From Alitta virens (taxonomy: Eukaryota; Annelida; Polychaeta; Phyllodocida; Nereididae), in the NCBI GenBank assembly GCA_932294295.1, contig OW028580.1:28590896-28654895 (forward strand): 64,000 bases of DNA, read 5' to 3'. The notes under the pieces were generated by a model, which saw only the letters and a list, made by a program, of their open reading frames with translations, ran no database searches and had not been told where the DNA came from. Numbering within the stretch: position 1 is the stretch's first letter; every line of letters begins with the position of its first letter. Both the position numbers and the translations under genes were made by a program. Of the stretch, positions 47,543 to 60,076 are shown in pieces.

Positions 47543-49719
47543 TCACCGTTGGAACATGTGACGTTTGATACAAACGGCATAAGCATTTGTGCGTAGCGAA
47601 AATAGTTTAAATAATAATATACAAATGTAGTAGACACAAATACAAAATAATTAATGATTAACAATTAATATTAAAGTAATCAGAGCCTGGCAAGAAGGAC
47701 CACAGGGCCACCAAGCTTCCCCACACAACCCAATGACACACAAACATTCATATTGAAACGATGAAACAACTGTCAATAAAAGTCAAATGGCCAATTAAAG
47801 TCATAAAGTTTGAGCGAATTATAACTACAGTTCCATGAATAACCACTTATTATAACGAGTCAAATATCGCTCGATTTACAACCTCAGAGTTTTGCAAATA
47901 ACAAGCACGAACATGGATTGCAAAAGAGGTGTGGTTGAAAGTCACTCGGCAAAGTGATATAATCTAGAAGACGAAGAAGAATATGAAGATAATGACAAAT
48001 CTTGTTCCATCTGGAAGATGAAGAAGATGAAGTAGAAGAAATGATCCGAGAACATTCCACGAACGAAGGCAACATAACAAGACGAGATGAAGTGGAAAGG
48101 ATCAAGAACTCAGGAACAGTGTCACTAATTCACAACCGAGATTTGTATATGACGTAGTAGTTAGCGCTCGAAGTACGACCATGATGACAGTTGTATGGTG
48201 CGTCTTGCAGACAGTAGAATCGCACCTGTTGTCTTGTAGATTAATGTGTGCCAAAAGGTGCATGAGTAGGCGAGGTAGCAAGCCTGCAGCGAAGATAGAC
48301 CAAGCGTCTGAAACTCAGGCAATAAAACAAACAAGAATTAGTTACTACAATAAAATAATGTAATACATCACATCATAGTATAATGATCGCAATAATAATA
48401 GGTAATAAAATCATCAATATCAGCTCTGTGAATTATACAGCGTAATTAAGTATTCGTTCTGTCTGAACTAAATTGATTATACAAATAAGTATTATTATAA
48501 GTGCAAGTCATTAAATCATTACTCATTAAGTAAATGAGCATTAATTGATCCAATTAAAGATAATGTAAATAAGTAATTAAGGAACTGTTTCCTTGTAGTG
48601 CATTCAAAATAATCAATAATTATACTTCAGCAAATTTAACCAAGCTGAGCACGCATGCCACTTTGTGCTCAAGCAAGGTTAAATCAACTATACTTAATAT
48701 AACAACTAACTACAAAACTAACTAAGTATCCAGGTAAGTCAATTCAATTGTAAATATCGGGTTGTACCCATCGTTAACCTGAATTAACGAGGAGCGTCAA
48801 ATCCATAAAATAAGTTCGAGACCAAGCAAGCTCTCCTCAGCGGACATCCCCGCACTGTGGTCGCTTTTGACAAGGAAAGCTTGCTTGAAAGCAATAACAT
48901 GGTAATTAAGTTTTACAATTACATTCTTGGTAACTATTTACATTCAAATAATAGCAACAATAATGACTTAACAGTCACATAAAATGAATTTGGAAGATGA
49001 AATAGTTTTTCGAATTTTGACAATTAACCATAAAGATGGTTGACATTAGTAATTGTTAGTGAGTCAGAGTAAAGAATTAACTGTAAGTAGTGCAAGGCAT
49101 AAATTAACTCAGTTGGCTCCGGACGGAAGTCCATTAACAACTGTTTTTGGTTCAGGTGATCGATATTGATAATGGTTTTTCAGTATAGTTGATTGAAATT
49201 GGAATTAATTTGGAATAAATGAACGTACACTTTGTTTATAAACAAAATTAAATTCAAGGAGAAGCAATTATCTCAAATTGATTGTTTAAGGCGACGGCCT
49301 GTAAATTTTGACCCTGCTGAGCTGCTATTTCTGCAACGAATTTGCGGTAAGAAGAGGAGTATTCTAGATGAGTCGGAAATAACGAATCAAACGTTTCAAA
49401 GACATAAGAATCCAAAGTAGTAAAGAAACATTCAGTGTATTGTTCTCGCATTGCGAACATGTAATTGGTCTACTAATTCATCAGAAACTCTCTGAGCATC
49501 TCTTAAGATAGTAATTTCGGTTGCTAATGTTTGCAAGAATGTACCAAAAGCTCTGAGCGGCATAGTCTACTCTAAATGAACATTCCACTTATGACCTGGC
49601 ACTCCCAACGTTTGATGACAAAAGAACAGAAAGAAAAAGGTATTAGATTAGTGCAACTGCCTATGTACATTTCGTGACACATCCGGACGAATGCACCCGG
49701 ATGCCCGGATTGTCCACCA

Positions 49720-50170
49720 TGCGACGGGATCGGTTCCTCTGATTGAAGACTCGACAATCATTGTTAAATTAAAATGTTTTATTATCATTAAATAATTATA
49801 TCTTAATATTGTCAAATAATATAGTCACGAAACGCAATATAGCAGTGCACAACAGTTCTCAGTATTAATGAATCTTATGAAATAACAATTGAGTAAACAT
49901 ACCTTTTATCTCTTTTGACATTTGAGAGATATTCTAAGTCACATCTTATACCAGTCTGCACAACACTTCTGTTTACAAGTCTGCTGGTGGCCACTGTCTG
50001 GCCTGCCTATTCTATTGACACACTATTAAAGCCTCATGACACACTGGCCTGCATCAAGTCACATGCTTAGCTGTAATTTCTATTAATAACCATTACATCA
50101 GAAAGCAGTGATTACAGCCATCACTAAACATAGTATCATAACACAAATGCTAAAGATAGACATTATGACA
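49720..50170 (-). repeat. LTR (5' LTR in element orientation)
   Basis: Second 451-bp LTR. The PBS-like sequence abuts it at 49719. Apparent identity with its partner implies a recent insertion or recent conversion. Confidence 0.93.
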
Positions 50171-50174
50171 CTTG

Positions 50175-51339
50175 TATCCACATGCAAGCCAAGAAAGCAC
50201 AATAAAAGCTTTTAAATCAATTGATTAATTATTCATAACTTCCAACATATCCATATACTTCATTGTGAACACGGACTCCAGGCACTGACATCATTGTAAT
50301 TTTCTATAGTTAGTGTTGGTTTGGTGGGTTGGCCCTCGGCAGTGGGCAAAATAAATGAATCTGAATTTGAATCTGAATCATAATAGTTAGGCTTACCTAC
50401 GCCAACCCTTTGGTTATGCTATATTGAAGTGTGTAGCAACAAAGAAAAAAAGAAAATTGGATTTGCATCCCTGTAACAATAATTCAAAAACATTTGTCCT
50501 ATAAACTAATGAAATTTCTTTGTTTCTTTCCAGGTAAGAACTTGCATATTTATTTGCTAAACATCCAAGCAAGATTATCATCACAAAGGTAAGTGCAAAT
50601 GATATATGAATCAAAGAAAATCATTGGTTATAATTTGCAGGACAAGTCGCTGTGATCATTATTATTTTATATTTTATTGTTTGAAGGCATCAAAATTTGT
50701 CATCAAGCTAATTTATCCTTGAAAGAAATGTAAGTCAGGAAGTAAGTAAGTTAGCAAGTAAGCAAGTAAGCAAGCAAGCACCAAAGCAAGCAAAAAATAA
50801 ATCAAGCATAATAAAGTAAGCAATCTAACAAGTATAATATTGATTAAAAACTCCCTTGTCCAATTTTGAGTAGGCTTAAAAACAAAATTTCCAGATCAAT
50901 TGATTTGTATATAGGCCAATACGAAAAAAGGGATAACTTCAGAATTTTACACAGAAGAACATACAATCTAAAATTAGCTGTCCTGGCATCTTATCATCAA
51001 GTACAAGTTGTGTAGGTCTTTCTAAAGGTCCTTAATGTGGACTTTCTCCTTGATCTGACCTTCAGGAATCACCAGGGCTTGTTTGTCCTCTAGCATATTG
51101 TTTAGGGGATGCTAGAACGCGTTTGACTTATTAAGGGCAAAAATAAGTGGAATATGTAATATTTTTGGGATGGATCAACTATATGGTGAAGAAGCAGTTT
51201 ACATATGTTATTAATGTTCCACAGTGTTTAACAGGCTATGGTCTATTTAATACATTTGAAATGATAGAATGTGTTTGTAGGCTTTACTGATATAAATGGT
51301 GTAATTTGTAGTGGCATTTGTAAGAAAGTATGTAAATTG
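50175..51339. other. Unique sequence with AAGC/AAGT runs
   Basis: Imperfect tetranucleotide AAGT/AAGC units at about 50740-50790. No gene seen. Confidence 0.45.
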
Positions 51340-51475
51340 ATACCCCCACCAATGGAGTAAATGAGTAACATGGTGTGAACTAAAGGCTGTATCATATCAT
51401 CTTTACGTCTGCCTCTTGTAGCTGCTCATATAAGCTGACTTGGCTTCAGACCTTGTAACATTGAGGCAAAGACAG
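51340..51475 (+). mobile_element. SINE family B 3' fragment
   Basis: CACCAATGGAGTAAATGAGT, TTACGTCTGCCTCTTGTAGC and CATATAAGCTGACTTGGCTT match the 3' half of family B. The head is absent. Confidence 0.65.
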
Positions 51476-54220
51476 TATACTTGGCTTGTAATTGAAAAAG
51501 TACAATGCTTTGCCGTGCGTATACCCCATTTCATGTAGCATTCACCCTTTTACCCCTTGGAAATCCTCAGTGCCCTGTATAAATTTATGATGCGAAGCAC
51601 CCCCATGAGAGACATGCTACTGATTTAGGCCAATATTGAACACCCATGGGAATGCGGGTGTTAAGGACAGCATGTAGAAATGTTTTTTTGGCCAGGGATG
51701 GTTATACATTTAGTAGAACCTTAAAACGAGACAGACCTTCCACGGTCCAACGTTTGCATGAACTACATCTTATTGAGTAGGATATATTGTCAGGCACTGT
51801 ATAACAGAACCTCGCCTTTAACACCACTCTTGGTGCTTAATGGCGAGGTGGTCGTATTAATAGTAATGCAATGGTAAAGTGGACCTGGTTTCAAATATCT
51901 CTAGTCTTGATCAGTTAATTATGATGTCTTTTATTATAATTTGACTTCATAAATAGCTTCTCTTCATGTGGCCCATTCTTTTTTTGGTCTAAATTATGGG
52001 CTGGACTTACTGCTGAAGTGTTTTAATGTGGATTTCCCTTTACTGTTAATAGTGCATACTTTTTTAATGAATTATCACAATTATGAACATTACTGCAATA
52101 TCTAATCAGCTGATGATGTTTAATAGATTTTCCAAAGAACAAATAAATTTTAAATGTGGAACTACAGCAACTCGAATTGTGAAATTTAAACTGATCCAGG
52201 TTGATCAGAGTAGTTTTTCTTGTATACGAATCCCCCTTTTCTGAAAAGAAAAAAAGTGCAGCACAAATCTCTTAAGCAATTAACCCAAAATTTAAATCCC
52301 AAATCAAGTGATCCATCATGCTAAGGATCAGATTTCAGACAGCGCCTTTTAGGCAGGAGAAGGAAAGGATCAGAAATTAGGAAATGGAGCAGAGACAGAA
52401 ACTGGTGCCCCACATGGAAAGACTGACAGACTGATCAGATGAGACAGAGAGTGCGAAATGAAAGCATACATAGATTGAAACTTGTAAAATCTATACATAA
52501 ATCTAATCATACACTGATAGCCCAGTTGCATCATCTCCTCATCCATAGGTAGTAGGTTCAAACCTACTTAGCAGTTGCAGATCATTATGACCACTTAGTT
52601 ACATTGCAGTTATTGGTACATATCTACAGATATTCAATTCTGAGCACTCCAAATAGAGTTGAGAAAGATTGTAGACTGGTCTGTCATGGGTCATCTGGGT
52701 CGACAGAAAACTCATACTGAGTTTACTACACACTATGAAAACAAGAAAAATATTCTGGTACAGGTTAGGTTATCAGCATATGGGCTAATTTCATATTTTA
52801 CAATAGTTTTGTATTTATTTTCAAACCCGAGACAAATAAGCTTTAGATCTACGTTTTTATTTTTTTGCGAACAAACGCTGAAATTGTCAGAATTGATTTC
52901 CTGAATGATATTCACATGCTATAAGAGCATTTTAATGGGCAGTGATAATCCACATGTTCTTTAAATATATAAGTGCAACACTTATGATTGCCCGATTAAC
53001 TTAAAAGCAGAGTCACATGTGTGTTATATAAGGCAACTTAGCAAAAACCCAGACTTGTATGAGAGCAGTCCATCTGTCTTGGATGAACCCCATTATGTGA
53101 ACCCTCCTCCCAAGCACCCCTCAGGGATTATTTTCTTGTTCTTACTGCTAATTAATGTAATTACTGTTTTCTGTGAGTGTCCCTAATTATGTGTACAGTG
53201 CAGTACATGTTTCTCCTGCATGTGCAGACCGTTAGGTGCAGCTAGGGAACCCAAACTCACCACTAAAATCACCCAGCTATTCTCAAAAGACACAGATGTC
53301 AATGTGGTCTCACTATTATTGTTTAGAAATACCTACCCCTCGTTTAAGACTACCTGGCCATCGAAATGAGTGAATCAAGTTTGAACTATACAATTCGTCA
53401 TGGTGGTGGGTTAAGTTATACGATATGTAGTTCAAAATATTTCTGCATTTAGTATACCAACATGATTATGAATGGTTCCAAAGCAAGACACATAACAGAT
53501 TTTATACAGTTTGCCAACTTGTTAAATAACAAATCTAAATTATTGTGTTTTAAGCAAAAACTGCATACTGTACAGCTGAGGCATGAGTTTTAACCCACAT
53601 GGCTACAGTCGTGCGTGTAAATATTTAATAGGAAAAACATGTATGTCATTCTAAGCTGCCTACAAGTATTAAAAATAAAGAAAAAAATATGAATTAAAAG
53701 AACTTATTAGGACTAGTAGTATATCAATCTCACTGGTGAAGTGGCCATGCATAATAACGAGATGATGAGAATGGAACTTTGTCCAATTAAACTGTATTGC
53801 ATTCATCTATAAATATTTTTCAGACTTGGTTGTAAATAACAAGGTGTCTCTTTGGGGTAATTAAAACTAGGTTGCTACAATGATGTTAGGTATAATGCTT
53901 AATTACTAGATGTTTATAATTCAACGGCGCTATATTGTTATCTCATATCCATAGCAGCTATCCTTGACTTTCCTTGTAGCCAAATCTATATTGTCCTTGT
54001 TACCCAATTTTGGGTGGTCAGACTTAACGAATCACTGTGGACTGACCCCAATTTCCACAGGGCAATAAGGAAATGACCAGAGTGACCAACCGCTAGCCAC
54101 TCATTTGACCCATTATAAGGTCCAGTGAGAGGGTTATATAAATATGAATTTCTTTAATGCAACTTTGCATTATAATTGCAAGTAGTCATTATTGACCACT
54201 ATAACAGTACTTAGCGGATT
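51476..54220. other. Unique non-coding sequence
   Basis: No supported gene. MITE F-like fragments lie at 51790-51880 (GAACCTCGCC and GGCGAGGTGGTC, a short inverted pair) and at 53270-53370. A T-arm-like GTAGGTTCAAACCTAC lies at 52549-52564 without a full cloverleaf. Confidence 0.45.
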
Positions 54221-54224
54221 AGGT

Positions 54225-54362
54225 TTAAACCAACCCCCCCCCTCCCTTGGCCAAGTAGCCTACATTTTAATCTATAAAAATTCAGCGGTACCCGCAATAC
54301 ATTTTAATTAGTCAGACCCCCCCCCCCCCCGTGAAAGTTTTTCTGGATCCGCCCCTGTATAA
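54225..54362. other. C-tract segment, possible transposon end
   Basis: Two poly-C runs (about 54234-54242 and 54317-54330) and the terminal phrase CTGGATCCGCCCCTG. Reversed, this reads CAGGGGCGGATCCAG, a motif I associate with ends of DNA transposons in many animals. No partner end is found, so the call is weak. Confidence 0.3.
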
Positions 54363-54579
54363 CTAAATAACATGCAGCAATGTTATATAAGGGCATACAA
54401 GGTAGGGTTTTGATTATAGCCTTGGTCAGTGAAAAATAAAAATAAATTCGTAAAATTGTCTTGAATTTTGAATATAAACACATGTGTTCATAATCAATTG
54501 TTATCCATTCATAGGCATACCTTTTTGTCGGATAAATCATACTATTTATTCTTAACACACCTTCTCAGCTAACAAAGAC

Positions 54580-54700
54580 AATGCTGGAATAGATCGGACT
54601 ATATGATGTCAACGCAGTGAACAGATCGCGCAATAATACTGCGCCCCGTTGCCATAGACGGATCTATTCTTAGCTCGCGCGCCTATTCAGCCTCAATTTC
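54580..54700. promoter_or_regulatory. CpG-rich patch with inverted repeat
   Basis: Locally dense CpG (AGATCGCGCAATAATACTGC, CTCGCGCGCC) in AT-rich surroundings. GAATAGATCGGAC near 54588 is imperfectly mirrored by the GGATCTATTC near 54659. It could be a small unmethylated promoter or part of a transposable element; no exon follows. Confidence 0.25.
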
Positions 54701-54888
54701 AAATTCACAACAGTCTGGGAAGTTTTCACATCGTGCAATTCAAGGAACTCAAAGAAAGAAAGCACTTAATTAATTATGGTAATTAATTTTTGACAAAATT
54801 GAATTTGATATACATTTTTTTTGATAATAATATAGTCACTTTATTTCTTGAATTTGTTTATTCTTAAAAGAAAGTACTTAACAACTAA

Positions 54889-55218
54889 AGAAATTCAACA
54901 ACTAAAGAAAATTCAACAACGAAAGAAAATTCAACAACGAAAGGAGATTCAGCAACGAAAGAAGATTCAACAACGAAAGAAAATGCAACAACGAAAGAAA
55001 ATTCAACAACGAAAGAAAATTCAACGATGAAAGAAAATACAACAACGAAAGAAAATTCAACAACGAAAGAAAATTCAGCAACGAAAGAAAATTCAACAAC
55101 AAAAGAAAAAACAACAACAAAAGAAGATTCAACAATGAAAGAAAATGCAGCAACGAAAGAAAATTCAGCAACAAAAGAAGATGCAACAATGAAAGAAAAT
55201 TCAACAATGAAAGATGAT
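54889..55218 (+). repeat. 18-bp minisatellite
   Basis: About 18 units of AAAGAAAATTCAACAACG with point variants. Because 18 is a multiple of three, one frame stays open for 110 codons (Lys-Glu-Asn-Ser-Thr-Thr repeats) up to the stop at 55219-55221. Most differences between units change the amino acid, so I see no sign of selection on a protein. Confidence 0.9.
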
Positions 55219-55221
55219 TGA

Positions 55222-56054
55222 ACTATGACACGAGGGATTCAGTAAATGAAAAACTTCCTGACAACCAACAAACCAAATAGGCAATATTTACACCAATATT
55301 ACACCACATACATACAAACATCCACACCAAATTTTGTCAAAGCCCGGCAGTCGAGTCGTAGAGGTATGTCTGCACCATGTGGTCCTGTTGGGCTGGTGCT
55401 CAACCGGGCATTGTACTAGCTTGGGTCCTGGGTCTGACGTGCTTTGGAGAACAGGATGCAAGACCTCTGGCGTGGATTAAAACCCCGTAAGTCTTGTAAG
55501 TCACTGGCGCGACGTAAAACTCCGTAAACTTGGCCTGCTACAAGGCAGACCAGACCGACATCGGGATCCTTGTGGTGGCTTTGCCGGTGGGGGCACCATG
55601 TCCGCAGAGCCGCATTGGTCGGGCCTGCTCCTCGGCTTGGCTGCTGGGCTCACCATAAATTTCCATTACCAACCTTCCTTTAAAAATATATTGTAATGTT
55701 AACCTTTTATATTAAATTATTCAAAATTGAAATCGCAAAATTTGGTTAGAATCAATTTGTTAATATACCATACTTCACACAATAAATACTAAAAAAAATT
55801 ATTGTATTATTTTACGTTCACCTAATTCTTAAAAAGGCCTATTTTGTGTTTTGGAGTAGTGTATGATAAAATGCAAGGCAGTGGAAACATTTCAACTTGC
55901 TTAATGGATGAACAAAACTTTAAATCATTAATCCAGGCAGTGTTGGATGTACATTATTTTTTTTAAACCTGGCCTATTGTGACAAAGTTTGCACAGGCAG
56001 ATCCAGAAAAATAGGCAGGGTGGGTGTTTGGTAATCTACAATACTTTCTTGAAG
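55222..56054. other. Unique, with a more GC-rich patch
   Basis: 55340-55660 is clearly GC-richer than its surroundings, with words such as GTGGTCCTGTTGGGCTGG and GGTGGCTTTGCCGGTGGG, but no frame of useful length. It may be a decayed repeat or retrogene; I cannot identify it. Confidence 0.35.
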
Positions 56055-56250
56055 AACATGGCCTAGTAGTTAAGGCAACAACCAGCTATGTTATAACGCA
56101 TTGGTCCTGGGGCAAGTACAAGATCCCATCAATGGAGTAACTATCTGGTATGATGTGGACTCTAAAGCAGTGAAGTGCACAGGCCGGCTTAAGACTTATC
56201 TTCTCATCATGACGTCTGCTTCTGGCAGCTGATTCTAAAACTGAGGCAAT
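56055..56250 (+). mobile_element. SINE family B, diverged
   Basis: ATGGCCTAGTAGTTAAGGC (head), GGGGCAAGTACAAGATCCCA and ATCATGACGTCTGCTTCTGG (body). The B box is damaged and the centre is deleted. Confidence 0.65.
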
Positions 56251-57725
56251 AATAAGACAATTAGAAGGATACAAAAACCCAATGAACGGATGAATTTAAA
56301 TTTCCATTGTCAGATTTTTGGCAAGTTACTGTCAGGTTTAGGGCATTATCAGTCAACTTGCTTGCTGTCATTAAGCTTTCAACTCATTTAAAATAATTCC
56401 ATTGCTCTCTAAAATACTTTTTTACAGTAGCTTAATATCCACAATATCAATATTTTCTCCTTTTAAACTTGAGAATCCTTCAAATTACGTCCTTCATAAT
56501 CTTCACAGGATAAACAGGAAGGCAAAAACATCTTCGGAGGAGTTAGCCATGATTTTCTTCCAAAGAATTATTGATTTGTTGTCATCAGTCGGAAATAGTA
56601 AGATCAAGAAAATGACTGAAGGAAAAGGCTAATGTCAATTTTTGAAGCCTTTTATCTGGCGTGACCCCAATTGTGGCAAGGGGTTGGCGCAAAAATGGCG
56701 TATTTTTTTTTCTTTCGATAAGTTTTTATGACATCATAATTGAGTTTTCCAAGACTTTAGATAGAAATGTCACCAAAAAGACAAACCCAACTTTCTAAAA
56801 TGATAAAAGCACTTCAATTGTCATAATTAATTTGATAGTTTTCCTGAATCATCAACAGTGGCGAGCCACTGCAATATCCCATTGGAGATGCAGTTAGTTC
56901 CTTAAGCTAAGTTATAGATATAATATATACTTGCATAAGCTTCCTAGCATCTTTGGCAGAGCAAATACCTGCCCTGGAATAGCATCTGGGGTATCCTTAT
57001 TTATAAGAAACAGCTTTGGTACAAGCCTCTGACCATCTAGCCGAACAATATGCCTTTTTTATATTTTTGGTCAACACCTATTAAGGATGTTGCCTTAAGG
57101 CAGACCACAGACAGGGGTGGGCGGGGGTCGTATCAAATTCACCTTTATTGTGATCTGGTCCCTTCGGGCAGTCATAGCTCAACCAACACGTGACAAAAAT
57201 GTATATGTATAACAAAGGAAGACATAATATTATATATGTAGTATTTATTCACAATTTTGTTTATAAAAAAAATTGTACAATTTAAAAACAAAGAAAAACA
57301 ATGTAAAAACAAAAACAGCACCCAGGCTAATTGATACAAATTTCACTTATGATAATAATCATTTCATCATATGTCATAGCATCACATTCCATAATCCATC
57401 TCCCAGACTTATTAATTCTTTTTATGTATGTATTTTACACTCACCATGAATTGAAATTTGTCATTTACAATGTAAATCTAGTGGAGGTATTTTTCTTAAA
57501 TTACAGCCAGCCACTGATATCGGATTGATAACTGAACGATGTTACAAAACAAGATAACATAGAAAGTACAGAACGATGTTAGTATGGTTTCAGCAAAGTG
57601 TAGTATTCAGTGTAATTCCATTATTTAGACCACCAACTATTTTAGACTCTGGGGTGTTCCTATCTGACCATGCACTGCAGTGAATTCCAAGAGTGGTCTA
57701 AATTGTAGTTACATTGTATTGTGTG
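56251..57725. other. Unique non-coding sequence
   Basis: No gene or repeat recognised with confidence. Confidence 0.4.
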
Positions 57726-57864
57726 TGTGTGTGATTAGGGCTTTACGTCATGTATTTCTGCACCTGATGGGCTAATTAGGACAGGCAGGGACCATAGCAA
57801 TGAGATGAGGGATGAAACAGCCATCCAACTTAGCTTGACCGGGAATCAAACCCTAGACCCAGCA
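57726..57864 (-). mobile_element. SINE family A, 5' truncated
   Basis: Minus-strand body plus the B-box part of the head (GACCGGGAATCAAACCC); the A-box end is missing. Its body edge carries a GTGTGTGTGTG run. Confidence 0.75.
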
Positions 57865-57889
57865 TATTGTTTTGTATGGTATCATTGCT

Positions 57890-58030
57890 ACAAGTCGCAA
57901 ACTTAGGTACTAGGTAAAACGACCACCAGGTAGGCAGATGTCATGATGATATGATAGACTGAGTAGTAAGTACATCATGGTAAACATTCACCTTATATTG
58001 GGTTCTTCTCTTGCCTACACAGACACAGCA
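57890..58030 (-). mobile_element. SINE family B fragment
   Basis: ACCAGGTAGGCAGATGTCAT, ATGATATGATAGACT and ATTCACCTTATATTGGG match the reversed family B 3' half. Confidence 0.55.
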
Positions 58031-59769
58031 TTCAAGGTATCGTCCCTCCAATAACTCCAACTCACAAATTAATCACAGGCCCTGATGAAGCTCAGAAACT
58101 ATCCTAATGTTCCTGATATCTAAGGAAGGATGATACTGTAGCCATCTTATTGTCATGACAGATGTAAAAAATTATGCTGTCTTTGTCAGTGACACACAAA
58201 TGACACCATGCTGTTCCACAAAAGAGAGAATGGCAAGAAATGATCACCATCTTTCAGGTTCATTTCTCTGAGGGCTACATCACATCACCAATCAAAAGCA
58301 TGTCTGACATGTTACATGCTGTATTGCATGTTCATTGTGCCATTATTTTGTGTCATTATCCCCGATGGCTACATGGTTTTTTTCTGTGGTCATGCTGCAC
58401 AGACCTGGTAATCAGGGTTATTTTGGCATGGTGCATGTAACATCAGGAAATAGGCATATCATGGATTGATATTTCTGTAGTGCCTTTCAGCAGATTTGGC
58501 AAATTATACGAAAAGAACCTCTGTTAGACAATATGCTTGACATGATGTGGACTCAAGCCTTATCCTCTCATCATTACGTCTGCCATTTGGGTGATGGTCA
58601 AGTACATCTATGTTTACTGGCCCTAGCTTTTTAGTGTAAATACATTCCCTATGGCTCACCATCTACCAAATGGCAGATGATAACATGAGATGATAATGCT
58701 TGGAGGCCAAATTGTTTTACACTCATTGTCTAATAGTTCTTAACTTCCCATTTAAGGGCTATTTTGCCAGTGCACTTGATGTAAGGTCAATTACACTGCT
58801 CTTAATTCTCGCAACATAAATAGTACATGACATTGTAAATATATTACATTTTTCATATATATCAACAAATTGAGGACAATTACATGATGTTTCTGGTAGG
58901 CAAAAACTTAAATGAATCACCACTGTACGCGTTTAGTAAACATTTGTAGCGAATACATTCATATTAAGTTCTTAACCCACAAGATGGCAGCAGGTGTGCT
59001 TTAGTTATAGCTTTCAGTTGACAGCTATAGCCAGACCGTTTAGTTAAGATCTAGCTAAGTTTAGCTTGTAAATGACCAAATGTTTATTTTGCTTATCACT
59101 ATACAAATGCTCAGTACATGTTATACAGCTGTATACTCATTATTCAATCATCCATAATTCTGAATATCGTTGCCATGGAAACAAATATAACCACTGGCAG
59201 CTGGGGTAAATATTGGCAAAGAAACTTTCTCCTAGAATTAGTTTGAAACCCAAATCCTTGTACCCAGTTGTGTTATGGTTTATTTACGCATCCAGACGTG
59301 ATCTGGAATCCAACAGTTGTTTGTTTGGAAGGTTGTATTTATCTTGGGAGACTTCCTTATGGATGGAGCTATCTACCTCCATTATCCTTCAGTATTATTG
59401 TGATATGGTTTCTGCAATAGGGGGTTTTGTTATTCAGAATTTCTGCAGCAAAAACCCAATTTAAGAACACTTAAACATTATGAAGATCATCTTATTTAAT
59501 AATTGGAATGGTATTCCTAGGAAGATTGTGTTACAGTCAGTACTCTAGGGCAGATATTTGGCTTATGAAGGGTATGCTTGAACTTCACATAAGGATCAAT
59601 CTTAGTGCAAAAAGTTGAAGTGGTCTTAATAGTGTGGTAAAGTAATAAGAGAGAAATAGAAAAAAATGCAGGGTCAAAATCAGTGATCTTGCTGGCTAGC
59701 TGATTTGAAATGTAAATTTATATTACATTGTATAGACAAAGAACTAAAAGTATTATTATATTGCATGTA
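58031..59769. other. Unique, with small SINE B remnants
   Basis: 58520-58600 (ATGATGTGGACTCAAGCCTT, TCATCATTACGTCTGCC) is a plus-strand family B remnant and 58665-58720 a minus-strand one. The rest is unrecognised. Confidence 0.45.
59169..59182 (+). promoter_or_regulatory. Canonical RFX X-box
   Basis: GTTGCCATGGAAAC is a near-ideal RFX site (half-sites GTTGCC and GGAAAC with an AT spacer). An ATG-less-looking frame of 83 codons begins 30 bp downstream at 59213, but its sequence does not look like a conserved protein. Regulatory use is unproven. Confidence 0.3.
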
Positions 59770-60076
59770 TAGTTAGTTTAATTAAAAACGGCCTGTCAAA
59801 TCGAACCCAGACAAAGCTAAATGCTATACGATGCTACCTGCCACTAAACGAAACCGTCTGGCTATATAGCTGGCTACTCAAAGCCCGATCTAAAAGTAAA
59901 TATTTGTGATATATTAGATAAACTTCTTACATATACCAAGGTTTATATTTTTCAGTGGTGGTAGGTGTAAGCCGACTTTAAGCTAGAAGTAGACTGAAGC
60001 AGCTGGCTTTTAGGCAGTTAAGGCTACAGCCAGGAATAGGTGGCTAGAGTCGACCACATTTTATGAACACTAACTG
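59770..60076. mobile_element. TA-flanked MITE, family D, copy 2
   Basis: 307 bp; left end TAGTTAGTTTAATTA (first C mutated), right end CACTAACTG, with TA on each side (59768-59769 and 60077-60078). It shares ACGGCCTGTCAAA, ATACGATGCTACCTGCCACT and CTAGAGTCGAC with copy 1. Confidence 0.82.

Larger units (their letters stand above)
47092..50170 (-). mobile_element. Non-autonomous LTR retrotransposon
   Basis: A 3079-bp element: two 451-bp direct repeats with TG...CA ends around a 2177-bp interior, flanked by CTTG at 47088-47091 and 50171-50174 (4-bp target duplication). On the minus strand the interior begins TGGTGGACAATCCGGG (ending at 49719), immediately next to the LTR, as expected of a primer-binding site complementary to a tRNA 3' end with CCA. 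This sets the orientation. No gag, protease, reverse transcriptase or integrase frame exists; the longest frame is about 73 codons. A TRIM/LARD-type element moved by an unidentified relative. No convincing polypurine tract is visible. Confidence 0.9.

Noticed and set aside
47884..48105. gag or other retroelement frame inside the LTR element
   Set aside because: 73 codons with Ser runs and no zinc knuckle, protease or RT motif. The interior is non-coding.
52520..52580. tRNA-like T arm with GGTTCAAACC
   Set aside because: Only the T arm is convincing; no acceptor, D or anticodon arms can be placed.
53398..53460. Further SINE family A fragment
   Set aside because: Only short words (GGTGGTGGGTTAAG, TTTCTGCATTTAG) resemble the family; too weak to call.
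54848..55221. Possible coding repeat (Lys-Glu-Asn-Ser-Thr-Thr)
   Set aside because: An 18-bp minisatellite; unit differences are mostly amino-acid changing, no in-frame start precedes the array and no splice context is seen.
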